Source of the DNA: Ecytonucleospora hepatopenaei
Lineage: Eukaryota > Microsporidia > Enterocytozoonidae
NCBI GenBank assembly: GCA_026692725.1
Contig: JAPMUG010000009.1
Coordinates: 62,001 to 126,000 of the forward strand
Reading direction: 5' to 3'
Length of the DNA stretch: 64,000 bases
Below are positions 8,507 to 19,740 of this stretch, in pieces. The notes beneath the pieces were generated by a model. The model searched no databases. It was not told the origin of the DNA and was given only the letters and a program-made list of their open reading frames with translations. Both the position numbers and the translations under genes were made by a program. Every line of letters starts with the position of its first letter. Position 1 is the stretch's first letter.

Positions 8507-9690
8507 ATGACGAGTATGTCCGCCTTTTGCGTCATAAACAGTTTTTATCCTTCTTTCCATGCTATCAACAAGTTTTTGACATGTTTCCATCGGTATTGAA
8601 TACTGTTGTATGACGAAATTGTCGAATCAAATTTATGAAACTTCTTATGTTTCATGTGATCTATAAATAAAAAAAGGAATAAATAAATTAATAAATTCTA
8701 AAACATTTAATGAAGTGAAACTTTCTTTAATAAACTACTTTAACAAGTACGATCACGTACCGTCGAAGCATGCCAAATACCTTTTTTCTGAACTTTTTCC
8801 CAAAGTTCGTCATCATTTTTCGCCCAAAAATCACCAATATTTCCCTTGACAATGGCCCACAAATGCTCATAGGGATTAAATCAGGTAATTGGAACGAGCA
8901 ATCAAGCGTTGGAACAAGCACTCGTTAAAGCAACCTTTAATTAAGGTGCTGGTGTGCTTGGGATCATTATCCTGCTGAAAAATCGGATCAATCATTCCCA
9001 ATTTATTGATAGATTCTTCCATGTTTTCCTTACGGATCTCAAGATATTGAAAACAATCCATTTTCCCATCGATTCGCACTTGTTTCCAACACCTGAGTAT
9101 GAGAAACATTCCCATAGCATAATCTTTCCTCCACCATGTTTGATGGTCCCTGTTAAATTCTCTTTCCCTATACCGTTCCCCTGCTTCCTTCTAACATAAC
9201 TGATTTTTGGACAATTTAAGCGTTCAAACGGGCTTTCATCGGACCACAGTACCTTTCTCCTGTGATCTTTTGGAATGTACATCCACTCCTTTGCCTTTTG
9301 AAAACGCTTTTTCATATTTTCAGGTCTTAAATAAAGCTTTCGGAGTGCAATGTACATTTTATATTCCATTTCACGTTAAATATTAATAACTGTGCCCCGT
9401 GAAATTGCCTTATTAAATTTTTTCTCCGCCATCATCGCTATCTGTTTATTATTAAAATTTTCTTTAGACTTCAATAGTCCTTCAATATAAGTTTTTTGGG
9501 TAGGTGGAACGGTTGATGTGTATAGCCAGTACCTTTTTTACATAAGGATAGCCTGTTTCTTTATATTTTTAAACTATATAACCAACAGTTGATTAGTTGA
9601 TTTTTAACTCATCCACAATTTTTGTATGCTCCATTTTTGCTCATGAATAGCAATAATTTTGCCTTTTGTAAAATATATATAGTGGGTGTT
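8507..9690 (-). pseudogene. Decayed Tc1-type transposase
   Basis: Pieces of a Tc1/mariner transposase can be read in several minus-strand frames. An N-terminal helix-turn-helix piece (VDELKINQSTVG, YKETG) lies near 9600. A catalytic-domain piece with VLWSDESPFE lies near 9230, then DNDPKHTS near 8970, and finally MERRIKTVYDAKGGHTRH followed by a stop at 8507. These are the expected Tc1 landmarks in the right order, including the first two Asp of the DDE triad. Several frame changes and stops make it inactive. The gene is further interrupted by a 172-bp MITE-like insert at 8604-8775. Confidence 0.85.
8599..8780 (-). mobile_element. MITE-like element copy A with target duplications
   Basis: A 172-bp segment (8604-8775) is closely similar to 19084-19234 in inverted orientation; both share TGGCATGC at one end and GTCATACAAC at the other. 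AATAC flanks it on both sides (8599-8603 and 8776-8780), the expected mark of a 5-bp target duplication. Copy A has about 20 extra bases inside. It lies within the Tc1 transposase between the helix KVQK and the conserved YSIPMETCQKLVDSM block. No coding capacity is seen, so it must have been moved by another element's transposase. Confidence 0.8.
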
Positions 9691-9944
9691 AAAAAAATTT
9701 GTCGTTTTTATTGTAATTGCTAGTTAATCATATTCGTTAAAATTTTTCCTAAGCAAGCAGCACGTGATATTATACGGTGCATAATATTTTTTTCTAAGTT
9801 TCATTGTTTAAATTTTTTGTTTTTTGTGCTTTTTTTACAAAAACAAATTGTTTTGATATCAATTTTTATTTACATATATATATATATACAAACTTGTTTT
9901 TTACTAAATTACTCACATAAAATTCTATAAAAAACATCATTCTA
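9691..9944. other. AT-rich spacer
   Basis: Runs from the decayed Tc1 end to the left inverted-repeat arm. It contains a short (TA)n run near 9875. No gene is seen. Confidence 0.4.
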
Positions 9945-10440
9945 GCTTTTGCAATAAACAAGCCCTTAGGATAAAAAAATCAAGAAAAAAACCTGTGGCT
10001 TTCATCCCGCCTTGGGATCACCATACACAAACTCACGCTATTCTATAAAATACAATAATGCCGAATTGCTTCGGTCAAAGGCTTTAATTTCAAGCCGTGT
10101 GTGAAGGGGTGTTTGATAAATAAGGTGTGTTTAAACAAACACCCTTTAAGTGTATCTGCTAAAGAGGTTTTTAGTAATATGCCTCACAAGTACCCCTTTG
10201 CCCCCCCCCCTCTCTGTAAAAAATTTACTCCATTGCAAAAATTAAATTTTTCAGCTAGCAGTAAATCGCCAGTAAACATTCAAAAATAAAAATCCTTTTG
10301 GACCTCTATCTTATTATCCTATAAATCTTCATAATTCACACTTAACACCATCTATTTCTTCCCTTTGTCTTATTCTTATGTTTGCAAGAGCTCATGAAAA
10401 TTTTTATTCTGGTGGGAGGGGGGGGGGGTCGTTTACTTGA
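9945..10440 (-). repeat. Repeat family R1, left arm of a 5.8-kb inverted pair
   Basis: 9945-10130 is the reverse complement, with modest divergence, of about 15530-15735. Shared landmarks include AAGCCCTTAGG, GGCTTTCATCCCG, CACCATACACAAACTCA, GCCGAATTGCTTCGG and GCCGTGTGTGAAGGGG. A second patch, 10375-10440, resembles the reverse complement of 15095-15135. Between them lie an unusual C10 run (10201-10210) and a G11 run near 10422. No protein is encoded. It is more GC-rich than its surroundings. Confidence 0.8.
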
Positions 10441-11796
10441 CTTAAAACCAAATTTATTGTATTTTTAGAATTATTAACTCATGTTTTAAAACCTTTTAAA
10501 TTCCTTGTTGTGACTATACGGTAAATGATTAAATGTATTATAAAAATTCAATAAAGATAAAAATTGTTTTGAATCCTTAACCATTTTGAGATAAGGGGAA
10601 TTTATTCAAATTTATATATTTAAAATAACCAATAAATTTGTCTCAAATCAAATGTCAATAACTATTGGATGTTATTTTATAAAAATTCCTTAATAATTTT
10701 TTAAAAAACTGTTTTTTTCGCTAAAAAACATTTTTAGAATATACTTAAAACAGATGTTTTTGTAACATTTTTTGTGTTAATGTCATTTTAATTATATTAA
10801 AAGATAAATGATTTTTAAATTATTTTAGATATTTTTTAAAAAATTAAAAAGAAAACTAAAAATAATGGTTTTATACAAAAAAATAATCCTAAAAGATATT
10901 TTAAAGCCCAGTTTGTTGTTTTATAAGGTGTAAATTTACATTATAAAACACTTTTTACGCCTTAAAAGGTATTTTAAAATTTTATTACAAAATTGTTGTA
11001 CTAAAAGTGAAGTATTTGTTGCCTGGTTTTTTTAAAAGGTGAATTTCTTGTGTTTTTGTATAACTAAACGATAAAAACAAACATATTTAAAAATAAAGAA
11101 AATATTTAATTTTTAAGAAACAAAAATATTTTTAAACTTTACATTTAACGTTGTGTACGACAAAATTTATATTACTTATCATGTGTTTTAATATCTCATA
11201 TTTTTCATAAATTTTGTCAATTAATAAGTCATAAATAAATCTATACAAATGACATTTTTTGACTCCCACTGTATAAACCAAGCAAAAAAGAAGAATAAAA
11301 AGTATAAAACTAAAAATATATTTTTATACTTTACAAAAAACTCTAAAGCTTTCATCTTGCCTTGGTATCATTAAAAAAACACACATTTCCAAAAAAAATT
11401 TATTAATTTTAATTTACTTAATTAAATGCTTTTTAAAAACCGTATGATATAACTTTAGAAAAATTTTGTATAAACTTTTTTTTTAAAAATGTTTTTTAAA
11501 TTATTTAAATAGGGAGGGGTTTTAACATGTTTACAAAAACTTTTTAGGTTTTAAATATATTAAGAAACTAAACATTAGGTTTTTACAAAAGTAAACCAGA
11601 TACTTAACTTATAACAAACATTTAATATGTAAAAAATAATCCGTGTTTATAAACAGAATTTAATATTTTAAATAATAAAAAACATAAAAAAATGTTTAAA
11701 CGAACTTGACTATAAAAAAATAGTGTAATATTGTAAAAAATTCTTTATCACTTAAACAAAAATGTTCATTGACAATAATATTTTTTAAAGAATTTA

Positions 11797-11935
11797 GTAT
11801 AAAGCTGGTTAGGTTTTGGTAAAATAGGTCAAAAACCCATATACAAACACGGCTGGTTTTAAGTAAAACAGTTGAGGAAAAGTGTCCATTGTGCGGTGAA
11901 ATATAAAAATTAGAAGTAGTAAAAAAATTTTTAGT
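11797..11935 (+). repeat. Repeat family R2, copy 1
   Basis: Contains AGCTGGTTAGGTTTTGG followed by a degenerate AATAGGTCAA and then a second block (GAGGAAAAGTGTCC, GGTGAAATATA) shared with the copies at 19.5 and 51.9 kb. It is noncoding. Confidence 0.7.
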
Positions 11936-14159
11936 TGTAAAAAAATTCATTATAAAAAACTTTAAATAATTTTTAAAAATTAAAAAAATATGCAAAAAAA
12001 CAAAAAAATACCAACGCATAAACATTAAAAAACTGTTTAATAAAAAATCTTTTAGTGTTCGGTAAAAAGCGTTTTAAAAACTTTAAAACTTTTAAATTTA
12101 AAATTGTTTTTAAAAAAAATGTAAATACAAAAAAGATACTTTATTATTTTTGCAAAAAAAATTTTTTACATTCATTTTTTTGAGTTTTAAAAATGTTTTT
12201 CAAGTATTAAAGAGCTTATTAAAAACTACAAAATGCTTAACTTTTTTATAAAACAAATTCAAAATTTGTGTCTTATAAAAAAAAAACAAATTTTTTAAAA
12301 TAGTTGTTTATGCCAGATTTTAAATTTTTTTAAAAATAATTACGCAAAACAACAAAATTTAAAATTGATGCAAATTTTTTTAAAATATAAAATTTACATT
12401 AAACAACAGTAATTATACTTTTTGTTTTTTATAAAAAATTGAAAGCTTGTATTTAAATATTTGTCTACTATTATGTTATATATAAAATTTTTAAAAAAAT
12501 TATAACTAAATTTTTTTTTAAAAAAATATCAATTTTTAAATAATCTCTTGATTTGTTTTATGCTCGTATAATTAGTAAGCTTTTTTAGTAAGTATAAAAA
12601 ATCTTTTTCATTTAATATGGTTTTTTATTTTTATTCTTGTGAAGATTTAATATTTTTCATATAATATAAAATTTACAAAGATTTATTGATCTTTTTTTGT
12701 AGACAGCATGCAGTAAAATATGTAATTATTAAAAGTAGTTAATAAATTTTTAGTTGAAAAAATTTTTAAAATTTTTTATATAAAACTTTTAAAAACGACT
12801 TATAAAATTATCTCAATTACTGTTTTTCCAAACAAAATTTTTTTGTTTTTTAAATAAATTCTGTATAAAAAAACTCCTAAAAAATACAAATAAATACTTG
12901 TTGTAAAATGTTTTAGTGAGAAGTTTTTAACATATTTTTTTAAAAAGTTTTTTACAAACAAACAATTTTTTTTCAAACTTTTTTTCTTTATAAATTTTTT
13001 AAAAAAAAAATTTTAAAAAATTTTTATATAACTTATGTAATAAACAAGTTTTTAAAATATAAATTTTTAAAAAACCTGCAACCTTCCTTTCATTTAAGAA
13101 TTACCATTTATAACCTTACATTTTTTTAATTTACTGCCATTTTAAAGTGCTCTGCCTAAATAAAAATTTTTAAGTTATGTGTGTTTTTTAAATATAAAGT
13201 TAAAAAGCAACTTTTTTATTGTACTTGTATAAGGGGTTTTTAGTACTTTATTGACAAACATTTTTACAAAAACACGGCTTTTTGTATATTTTTTAAAAAA
13301 ATATCTCATGTTGTAGCAATATAAAGTTTTAGAAAAATATTTTATTTAAAAAAATGTGTAGAAAAAATAGTAATTTAAATTTGAAAAAATAACTTGCGTA
13401 AAAACTTTTTTTTAAATTGAATTAAAAAAGAAACAAATTTTAAAAAAATTGTTTTTTATTTCAAAAAAGGTCAACTTTGTTTTTTGTTTATTTAAAAGTA
13501 TATGTTTATATTTACTTTTTAAATTATGTGGGTGTTTTTTGAAAGTTTTTTAAAAAATACGTATAGGATTCATTTTAAAAAAAATTAAAAAAACACTTTT
13601 TTATATGTACCAAGAGTAAAAGATATATGTAAAAACTTTATAAATATTTTTGATTAAAAAACACGTTATAATTTTTTTAAAAAAGGTTTAGCATTTTAAA
13701 TTTTTTAGTATTTTTTGTAAAAACATTTTTTATCAAAAATGTATTATATAATGTTAGAAAAAATGTTACTGAAAAACAATAAAAAATAGAAATTTGTGGT
13801 AATATGTATTTTGCTAAAAAAATATAAAGCTTAATAATTTATATAAAAAAATTTATAGTAAAGTGTATATATACATATAAACTGTATTTTTATTAAACAT
13901 GAAGTATAATTTTACAAAAATTTTCGACAGTTTTATTAAAATTTTTAACAAATTCATAAATATATTTTTAAAAAAATTTTAAACCAACATATTTTTAATC
14001 TATTTTACAAAAAATACGTTTTTTTAAAATTTAATTTTATATGGATAAAAGATTTAATTTTGTTTTGTATTATATTTTTACACCTAAAAGATATTTACTT
14101 TTTTAAAAAATTAAATATTTCATTGTACGCTGGATATTTTTTCCTCAATTGTTTGTTTT

Positions 14160-14265
14160 TAATTATGTATAATTGTCTATGGACCCTTGTCTTATCTTGC
14201 CACAACCTTCCAGTTTTGCTTCCCGTCTTCTTTGGACTCTTCTAGTGTTGTTGGTCTTTAAAAAT
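14160..14265 (-). repeat. Repeat family R2, copy 2 (inverted)
   Basis: On the minus strand it reads GACCAACAACAC at one end and GATAAGACAAGGGTCCAT at the other, almost identical at that end to the plus-strand copy near 14.93 kb. The two form an inverted pair about 0.65 kb apart. Confidence 0.7.
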
Positions 14266-14854
14266 ATTTTTATTAAAAAATGTTTAAAAGTTGACCACTA
14301 AAAATTTGTCATTGAAAATTACTATGGACTCAAATTTTAAATACATTTAAAAATTTGACTTTTAATTTTTTAAAAATAGGTTTTAGTATGAAATTTTTGT
14401 ACATTTTTAATACAAGATAAGTTTTTTTTTGTTCAAATTAATATTTAAGTATTTTTCAAAATGTTAACTTTTTACATAAAATTTTCAAATGTATTTTTAA
14501 AAATAAAAAAAATCATTTTAAAAATATAACAATTGTATTTTTTACTTTTTACAATGATTTAATTTTATTTTTTTGAGTTTATTAGAAATTTTACATTAGT
14601 TTGTTATTTTAAATACAGATATTTGATCAAGCCCAAATTTTTCTTTTAAAACTTCAAATGCTTATTTTTATTAAACAGACTGTAAAGACTTTGTTTTTCT
14701 TAAAAAATTTAAAATCAAACGTTTTTTACCATTTATTCTTTTATAAAGTAACTAAAATCTATACATTTTTATTTATAACTCAAGTTTAATTATAAAAATT
14801 TAATTTTAATATAACATTTTGTATTATAACATTAACGATAAAGTCTGAATAAAA

Positions 14855-14945
14855 TTCTAAAGACTAAAGCCAAGCTTCAACCGAAGAAAATGGGAGGCAA
14901 AGCTGGTTAGGTTTTGGCAGGATAAGACAAGGGTCCATATTAAAA
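14855..14945 (+). repeat. Repeat family R2, copy 3
   Basis: Reads GACTAAAGCCAAGC near its start, then AGCTGGTTAGGTTTTGG, then GATAAGACAAGGGTCCAT. It is the best preserved copy of the R2 core and pairs with the inverted copy at 14.2 kb. Confidence 0.75.
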
Positions 14946-15094
14946 GGCAAACATGAAAATAAACAAATCATATACATAGTTTTTAATCATTATTTTTAAA
15001 AAAATTTAATAAACTGTTTTAAAACTTTGTGTTTTAGAGTTATATGCAAATTTGTACAGATAACAGTTGTTCATCATTATTAAAATTTTTTTTA

Positions 15095-15810
15095 TTTGTT
15101 AAAAAACGCCCCCCGCATGAGTAAAAATTTTTAAGAGCTTGTGAGAACATTTGAATAATGTGTAGGAGGGCAAGAACCATATGGCCAAGCCAAAAATGGT
15201 AAAGACGGGATGGTAACACCCGCCAATAGATCTCTGGTAACAAGATTATGTTTGTAGCAGTAAGCTACATTTGTAAAACAGTGTATATTTTTATATACGT
15301 TTGTATGTGCCGCAGAACATACGACTGCTTCTACTATTAACACTTATTAACAATTTTTAAAAACTTTAAAAAATTTTTAATTTATATTTTAATAACATGT
15401 TTAACAAAAAGGAGAAAAATTTTAAAAATTAATACAAAAGATTAAAAAATTTTTAAAAAATGGTAAAAATGTTAAAAACTTTTAACCAAGGGGGTTGATT
15501 CTGTGGTTTGGATGGTTAAAAGCCCCATAAGCAACGCCCCCTTCACACACGGCTTAAAATTAAAGCCTTTGACCGAAGCACTTCGGCATTAGTGTATTTT
15601 GTATAGATTGATGTGAGTTTGTGTATGGTGATCACAAGACGGGATGAAAGCCGCAGGTTGTTTTTGTAATTTGTAAATAGAGTAGTCTTAGTCGCATAGT
15701 GCGTTTTTTTAATTTCCTAAGGGCTTGGTTTATTGCATTTAAAATATAAGGTTAAACATGTATTTATATGTCTTGTTATTTTATGAATAAATTTGTATAT
15801 ATATATTTTA
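15095..15810 (+). repeat. Repeat family R1, right arm of the inverted pair
   Basis: 15530-15735 mirrors the left arm at 9945-10130 (CTTCACACACGGCTT, TTTGACCGAAGCA, GTTTGTGTATGGTGATC, GGGATGAAAGCC, TAAGGGCTTGGTTTATTGCA). The part 15570-15810, including TAGTCTTAGTCGCAT and ATGTATTTATATGTCTTGTT, also matches the third copy at 41.48-41.80 kb in the same orientation. 15095-15350 is a relatively GC-rich unique stretch whose start resembles 10375-10440 inverted. No coding sequence is supported. Confidence 0.8.
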
Positions 15811-16085
15811 AAAAACGGTATTCAGATATTTATAAGTAAAATTATTTAAAAGCGTATAGTATATAAGATATTTAAAATAAAATTTTTAAACCTACATTAT
15901 CAAAGTATTGTAGTCGTCAAAATAAAAAATAAAATTTTCCGTAGGAAATTTTATTTTAGGAACAAAAATAACAAAAATTTTTACTTAAAATAAATTATCT
16001 ATGTTTTTTATCGTATTTATATCATATCCGTACTTTTTTACAATGCATTTTTAATTAAAAAATATTTCAAAATCAAATTTTATTA
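15811..16085. other. AT-rich spacer with small palindrome
   Basis: No gene. Around 15928-15957 a near-perfect palindrome (AAATAAAATTTTCC next to GGAAATTTTATTTT) could form a short hairpin. Confidence 0.45.
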
Positions 16086-16119
16086 TAGAATTTTCCGATC
16101 TAGTTCGTTTTTTTCCCTA

Positions 16120-17839
16120 TCAATTTCGTTTGAAAAAAAAAGAAAAAAAATTTCCCTGTCCAGACATCTTAAAATGCAACCTTTCATTTTTAAAAAATCC
16201 CTCGCACATCGAAGAATTAAGTTCTGAAAAAACCTCAGAAATTTTTGTTTCAAACTCAGGTTCATTCATAACGCAGACATCTAATACTTTCTGTTTTCAA
16301 ACTGAAAAAACATTTTCAATAGGGTTGAGGAAAGGAGAGTAGGGAGGTAAATACTTTATTGTAAGTCCCAATCTCTCAATGGTCTCAGCCAAACCTCTGT
16401 AATGATGAATCCTTGCATTATTCATAATGTAAAAAGGATCCACCATTCCATCACTCAAAAGCATTTCATAAGTAAACCCAAAGTTTCCTTAAATACTTCT
16501 CCATTAAATGATGCCTTTCGAATCTTATGATACAGAACTCGGTTTTTTGAAACAGCAGCCAGAACAGAAATGTTTCGACTTTTAATGGCAGGTTTTATCA
16601 AAACTGCCGGAGTGCCAATCAGTGAACGTGCACGTTTTACACGTGAAACAACCTGAAATCCAACTTCGTCCAAAAAAACAAAGTTGGATCAAGTGCAAAA
16701 TTTTCCCCCTTGAAAAAAAGAATAGCTAACTAATTTAATTAAAAATTTTAAATAAGTTAAATTATGCTCCAAATATTCCTTTATTTCTAAAGAACTCCAC
16801 GACAGAAATGTGTGAATCTGTAATTACCGGTTCTAAAATTTCATTATAATAAAAAAACATAAGGGTTAAAATTAAAATTTATTTATTAAGGTTATCTAGT
16901 GTAAAATTTTTCCCCTTCAATAACTCAAGTGCAAAATTTTCAGCAGGATAATCACACTCCAGTTGCATGAACATCTGAGCATATTCATAACGTAAATTAA
17001 TCGTACGCTCAGTGTTTCTTGCTTCTGGAACCAAGGTCGTTCTTTTGAGTGTATAGTGATAATCACGTAAGACGCGGTCAACGGATGTTTTCCCAACTGT
17101 CATAGAAAAAGTATTTGTGATTTTATTCACAAGATACCTTAACGACAGTTTAAGATCTTTATCAACCCATTGTCGGATCTGATTCTTTTGATTTTCATCA
17201 AAACGAGATCTGTGATCACCTCCTCTCAAAGAACGTTGGGTGTTTCTTGTCTCAGTATATTTTTTAAGTATACTTTTGACGGCACTTTGGGACAAGCCAT
17301 GGTTACAAGATATTTGTTTTACTGACATACCTTTGTCTGCATTACGACAAATTGATTCCCTAGTTGCATCGGGAATCTTCTTGTATCCTCCCCTTCCCTT
17401 GGTGTTCTTGGCTGCTGTTCAGCGACCATCTGAGAACCAGAGTTGGCGTCGATTTCAGTAGTCAAAATCGGTGATACTATGCCCAAATCCTGGGCTATAA
17501 CCATTTGCACGATATTTAAAAGAGGAATTTCATCGATCGCAACATCGGGAACATTATTTTTCTGGACAGGGAAATTTGAAGGAGGAATAAATAAAAAATT
17601 TTGAATATTATTAATACTACTATTCATAGTAGAAACATTACTATTATCTGTATTATTACTAGTATCGATATTATTACGGTTATTTATATTATTATTACTA
17701 GTATCAATATTATTACTGTTATTTATATTATTAGTATTATTTGTATCAATATTATTACTGTTATTTGTATTAGTATTATTATGTTTAAACCAATAATTAA
17801 ATTGTTTTTAATATTGTTTGAAACCTTCTCAAAAACCAT
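16120..17839 (-). pseudogene. Decayed mariner-like transposase with Asn-rich N-terminus
   Basis: A probable start at 17839 has CCC directly before the ATG. An Asn-rich segment (17640-17780) follows after a frame change. A helix-turn-helix domain reads SVKQISCNHGLSQSAV near 17310, then QIRQWVDKDLKLSLRYL. The DDE domain shows FLDEVGFQVV near 16665 and PPYSPFLNPIENVFSV followed by an in-frame TGA where Trp is expected (near 16300). Several frameshifts, this stop and a ~235-bp insert at about 16690-16925 make it inactive. The last pieces, NEPEFETKISEVF onward, are still readable. Confidence 0.85.
16689..16925. repeat. Insert inside the mariner-like transposase
   Basis: Transposase coding sequence stops after YPAENF (near 16935) and resumes at LFFLDEVGF (near 16680). 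The intervening DNA is bounded by near-identical copies of GAAAATTTTGCACTTGA, and a third degenerate copy lies just inside the upstream end. The same core occurs near 8239. It may be a small mobile insert with a long target duplication, or a local duplication. A short open stretch inside (VITDSHISVVEFF) has no recognisable relative. Confidence 0.5.
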
Positions 17840-17934
17840 GGGCTAAAATTTTTTTGACTATAAAAAACGAAATTGGTCGGGAAAAAGACGAACTAGATCG
17901 GAAAACTCTATATATTTTATAAAGAAAAACCTTT

Positions 17935-19350
17935 CAATATTTTCGACTTTAAATTTCTTTTGTTTTTAAGCATGTCTTTGAGCATGCTGAATGATCTTTT
18001 TACTCCTGAACCTGAACTAGGTAATAGAAAAATATTTTTTTGAAATTCAGTTACTTGTTTAATATCAAAAATAAAATTGTTTAAGAAATGTTTTCTTATC
18101 CGATGAAAATAATAATCTTTTAAACCAATTTTGTCATGATCAAACCTTATTTTTTAATCATTTCTATAATTTGTAAAATTGAAAAATTGTTTTTTCACTT
18201 AAAATTATTAAATGCCCCACCAAAAAACCATAATTTCTGACAATATACGCAATATCATCAAAAATGTATTTATTTTTAATTATTGTCATACAATTTATGT
18301 AGTTTTCAGAACAATCATTTTTAAATTCGTTTAAAAATTTTACTATTTGATCAATTTTTTTTAAATCAAAAAATCAATACTGGTACTCCACCTAGTTTCA
18401 CAAGGTTTTTTAAAAAGACCAAGATCTCTAAATAGACTATGAAGTCTTTTATTTTGCCCTAAAAGAGTATTGGTTTTTTATCAATAAATTTACATTATTG
18501 AATTTTTTCAAAATAAATGTCACACAATTATGCAATAGGTGACTAATGCATGTAAAATGCATTACATGACGATGTTGATTGCATAATTTTTTGTAAAAAG
18601 TAATATTATATTTTACTGCATCACTGATTATTAAAACCAGGTTTTCATATTTAAGCTTGTATTTAGCTAATAAATTATTTATTATATTACTTAAAAGTTC
18701 ACTGTTTGATATTTTATCAATATTAAAACATCCCAGTAAATATTCTTTACCTGGATTTTTCACTTTTTAACAAATTTATAAGAATTTTTTGTTCTTCTTT
18801 GTACAAAATTTTTATTTGTTTTCAAACGGTAGTCTCAGATACAGTTTTTCCAATAACTGACTAATCATTTCTTGAAAATTGATATTTTTTAATTTATGTA
18901 AAGGTATATCAGACCTTACCAAGCCTTTACATAAAATTTTTGCAAGTTGTTTTTATCAATTTTTTCATTAATTTCCGTTGAGGAATTTTCAGAATTACAT
19001 AATGCTAAAAACTTGTTTTTTTGATGATTTTTGCTCTTTACATGTTTTTTAATATTAAAATTTGATTTACACTTAAAAACACATGGCATGCGTCGACGGT
19101 ACGTGATCGTATTTGTTAAAGTAGTTTATCAAAGAAAGTTTCACTTCACTAATTTATTTATTCTTTTTCATTTATAGATCACATAAAACATAAGAAGTTT
19201 CATAAATTTGATTCGACAATTGTGTCATACAACTACACATTTACAATATTTACAAAAAACTTTAAAATTTTCTTCTATAAAAAAAGAGTCTTCGTGTTTA
19301 TCAATGATCTTTTTTAATTTTGTTTTAATACTTAATTTTCTACAACTCAT
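17935..19350 (-). pseudogene. Decayed hAT-type transposase with C2H2-like zinc finger
   Basis: The N-terminus starts at an ATG at 19350 (MSCRKLSIKTK) and leads to FCKYCKC. The zinc finger continues after an insertion as CVFKCKSNFNIKKHVKSKNH (near 19075-19020). The middle (18449-18763) has LIISDAVKYNITFYKKL and MHFTCISHLLHNC, matching the SDAAPY...HxTCxAHxLH block of DUF659/hAT transposases. The end (18030-17945) reads SSGSGVKRSFSMLKD, as in the hAT dimerisation region. Frame changes lie between these pieces. Upstream, the gene is split by a 150-bp MITE-like element. Confidence 0.82.
19079..19239 (+). mobile_element. MITE-like element copy B inside the hAT zinc finger
   Basis: About 150 bp, from TGGCATGC (19084) to CATACAACT (19234), similar to copy A at 8604-8775 reverse-complemented. 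ACACA flanks both sides (19079-19083 and 19235-19239). Taking out the insert and one flank joins the zinc-finger codons in frame (...CKC|VFKCK...), which proves that this segment entered an existing hAT gene. Confidence 0.85.
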
Positions 19351-19740
19351 GAAAAGGATCAAACAATTTTTTTAATAAAAAACCTTTAAAAAATAAGGAG
19401 AATTTAAAACATAAAAAAATCATTTTATTATAATGTTTTGGTATAACTTATAGTTTTATTTATTCTTTATTTGTATAAATAAATAACTTAATTTTTTGTT
19501 TGTTATGTTTGCCCTCTAGTCCATATACAATCATGCCTGGTTTAAAGAAAAACAATTGAGAAAAAGTGTCCAGTGTACGATAAAATATTAATTATTAGAA
19601 ATTTTTTATAAAATTTTTGTTTTAAAAAAACTTTCTTAAAATTTATGAAATGTAATGTTACACGATTCTATAAATTTTATAAAATTAAATAAATTATAAG
19701 CAAAATATTCAGTAAATAAAACGTACATTAATGAATTTGT
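19351..19740. other. Spacer with R2 fragment
   Basis: AT-rich spacer between the hAT remnant and the SNF2 helicase gene. It contains the second half of repeat R2 near 19505-19600; nothing else is recognised. Confidence 0.5.
19505..19600 (+). repeat. Repeat family R2, copy 4 (3' half)
   Basis: Reads AGTCCATATACAATCATG, CTGGTTTAAAGAAAAAC, TTGAGAAAAAGTGTCCAGTG and GATAAAATATTA, matching the downstream half of the copy at 11.83-11.93 kb. The upstream core is missing. Confidence 0.65.

Larger units (their letters stand above)
10441..15094. other. ORF-free AT-rich core between inverted repeats
   Basis: About 4.6 kb with no credible reading frame; the few open stretches overlap repeats and look random. 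It is full of A and T runs. It carries three copies of repeat family R2 (near 11.8, 14.2 and 14.9 kb) and a fragment near 11345 resembling the GCTTTCATC part of R1. No tRNA, rRNA or other structured RNA was recognised. It may be a decayed large element or a structural chromosome region. Confidence 0.6.
16086..17910 (-). mobile_element. Mariner-like (IS630/Tc1 superfamily) element with ~45-bp terminal inverted repeats
   Basis: The left end reads TAGAATTTTCCGATCTAG, then TTCGT and a stretch ending CAATTTCG. The right end, reverse-complemented, reads TAGAGTTTTCCGATCTAG, then TTCGT and again CAATTTCG. Both ends abut TA, the target of this superfamily. The element is about 1.82 kb and holds one decayed transposase on the minus strand. 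The clear terminal repeats set it apart from the older Tc1 remnant at 8.5 kb. Confidence 0.88.

Noticed and set aside
11696..12025. 109-codon minus-strand frame in the gene desert
   Set aside because: Overlaps R2 copy 1 and is made mainly of Phe/Leu/Lys/Asn codons from A/T runs; no start signal or recognisable motif.
14060..14245. Possible small gene or structured RNA near 14.2 kb
   Set aside because: The frame overlaps the inverted R2 copy, and the relatively GC-rich core is explained by the repeat family.
15040..15343. Overlapping frames of 67 and 70 codons in the R1 right arm
   Set aside because: Two frames compete over the same DNA, neither has a start signal, and the stretch belongs to the repeat arm.
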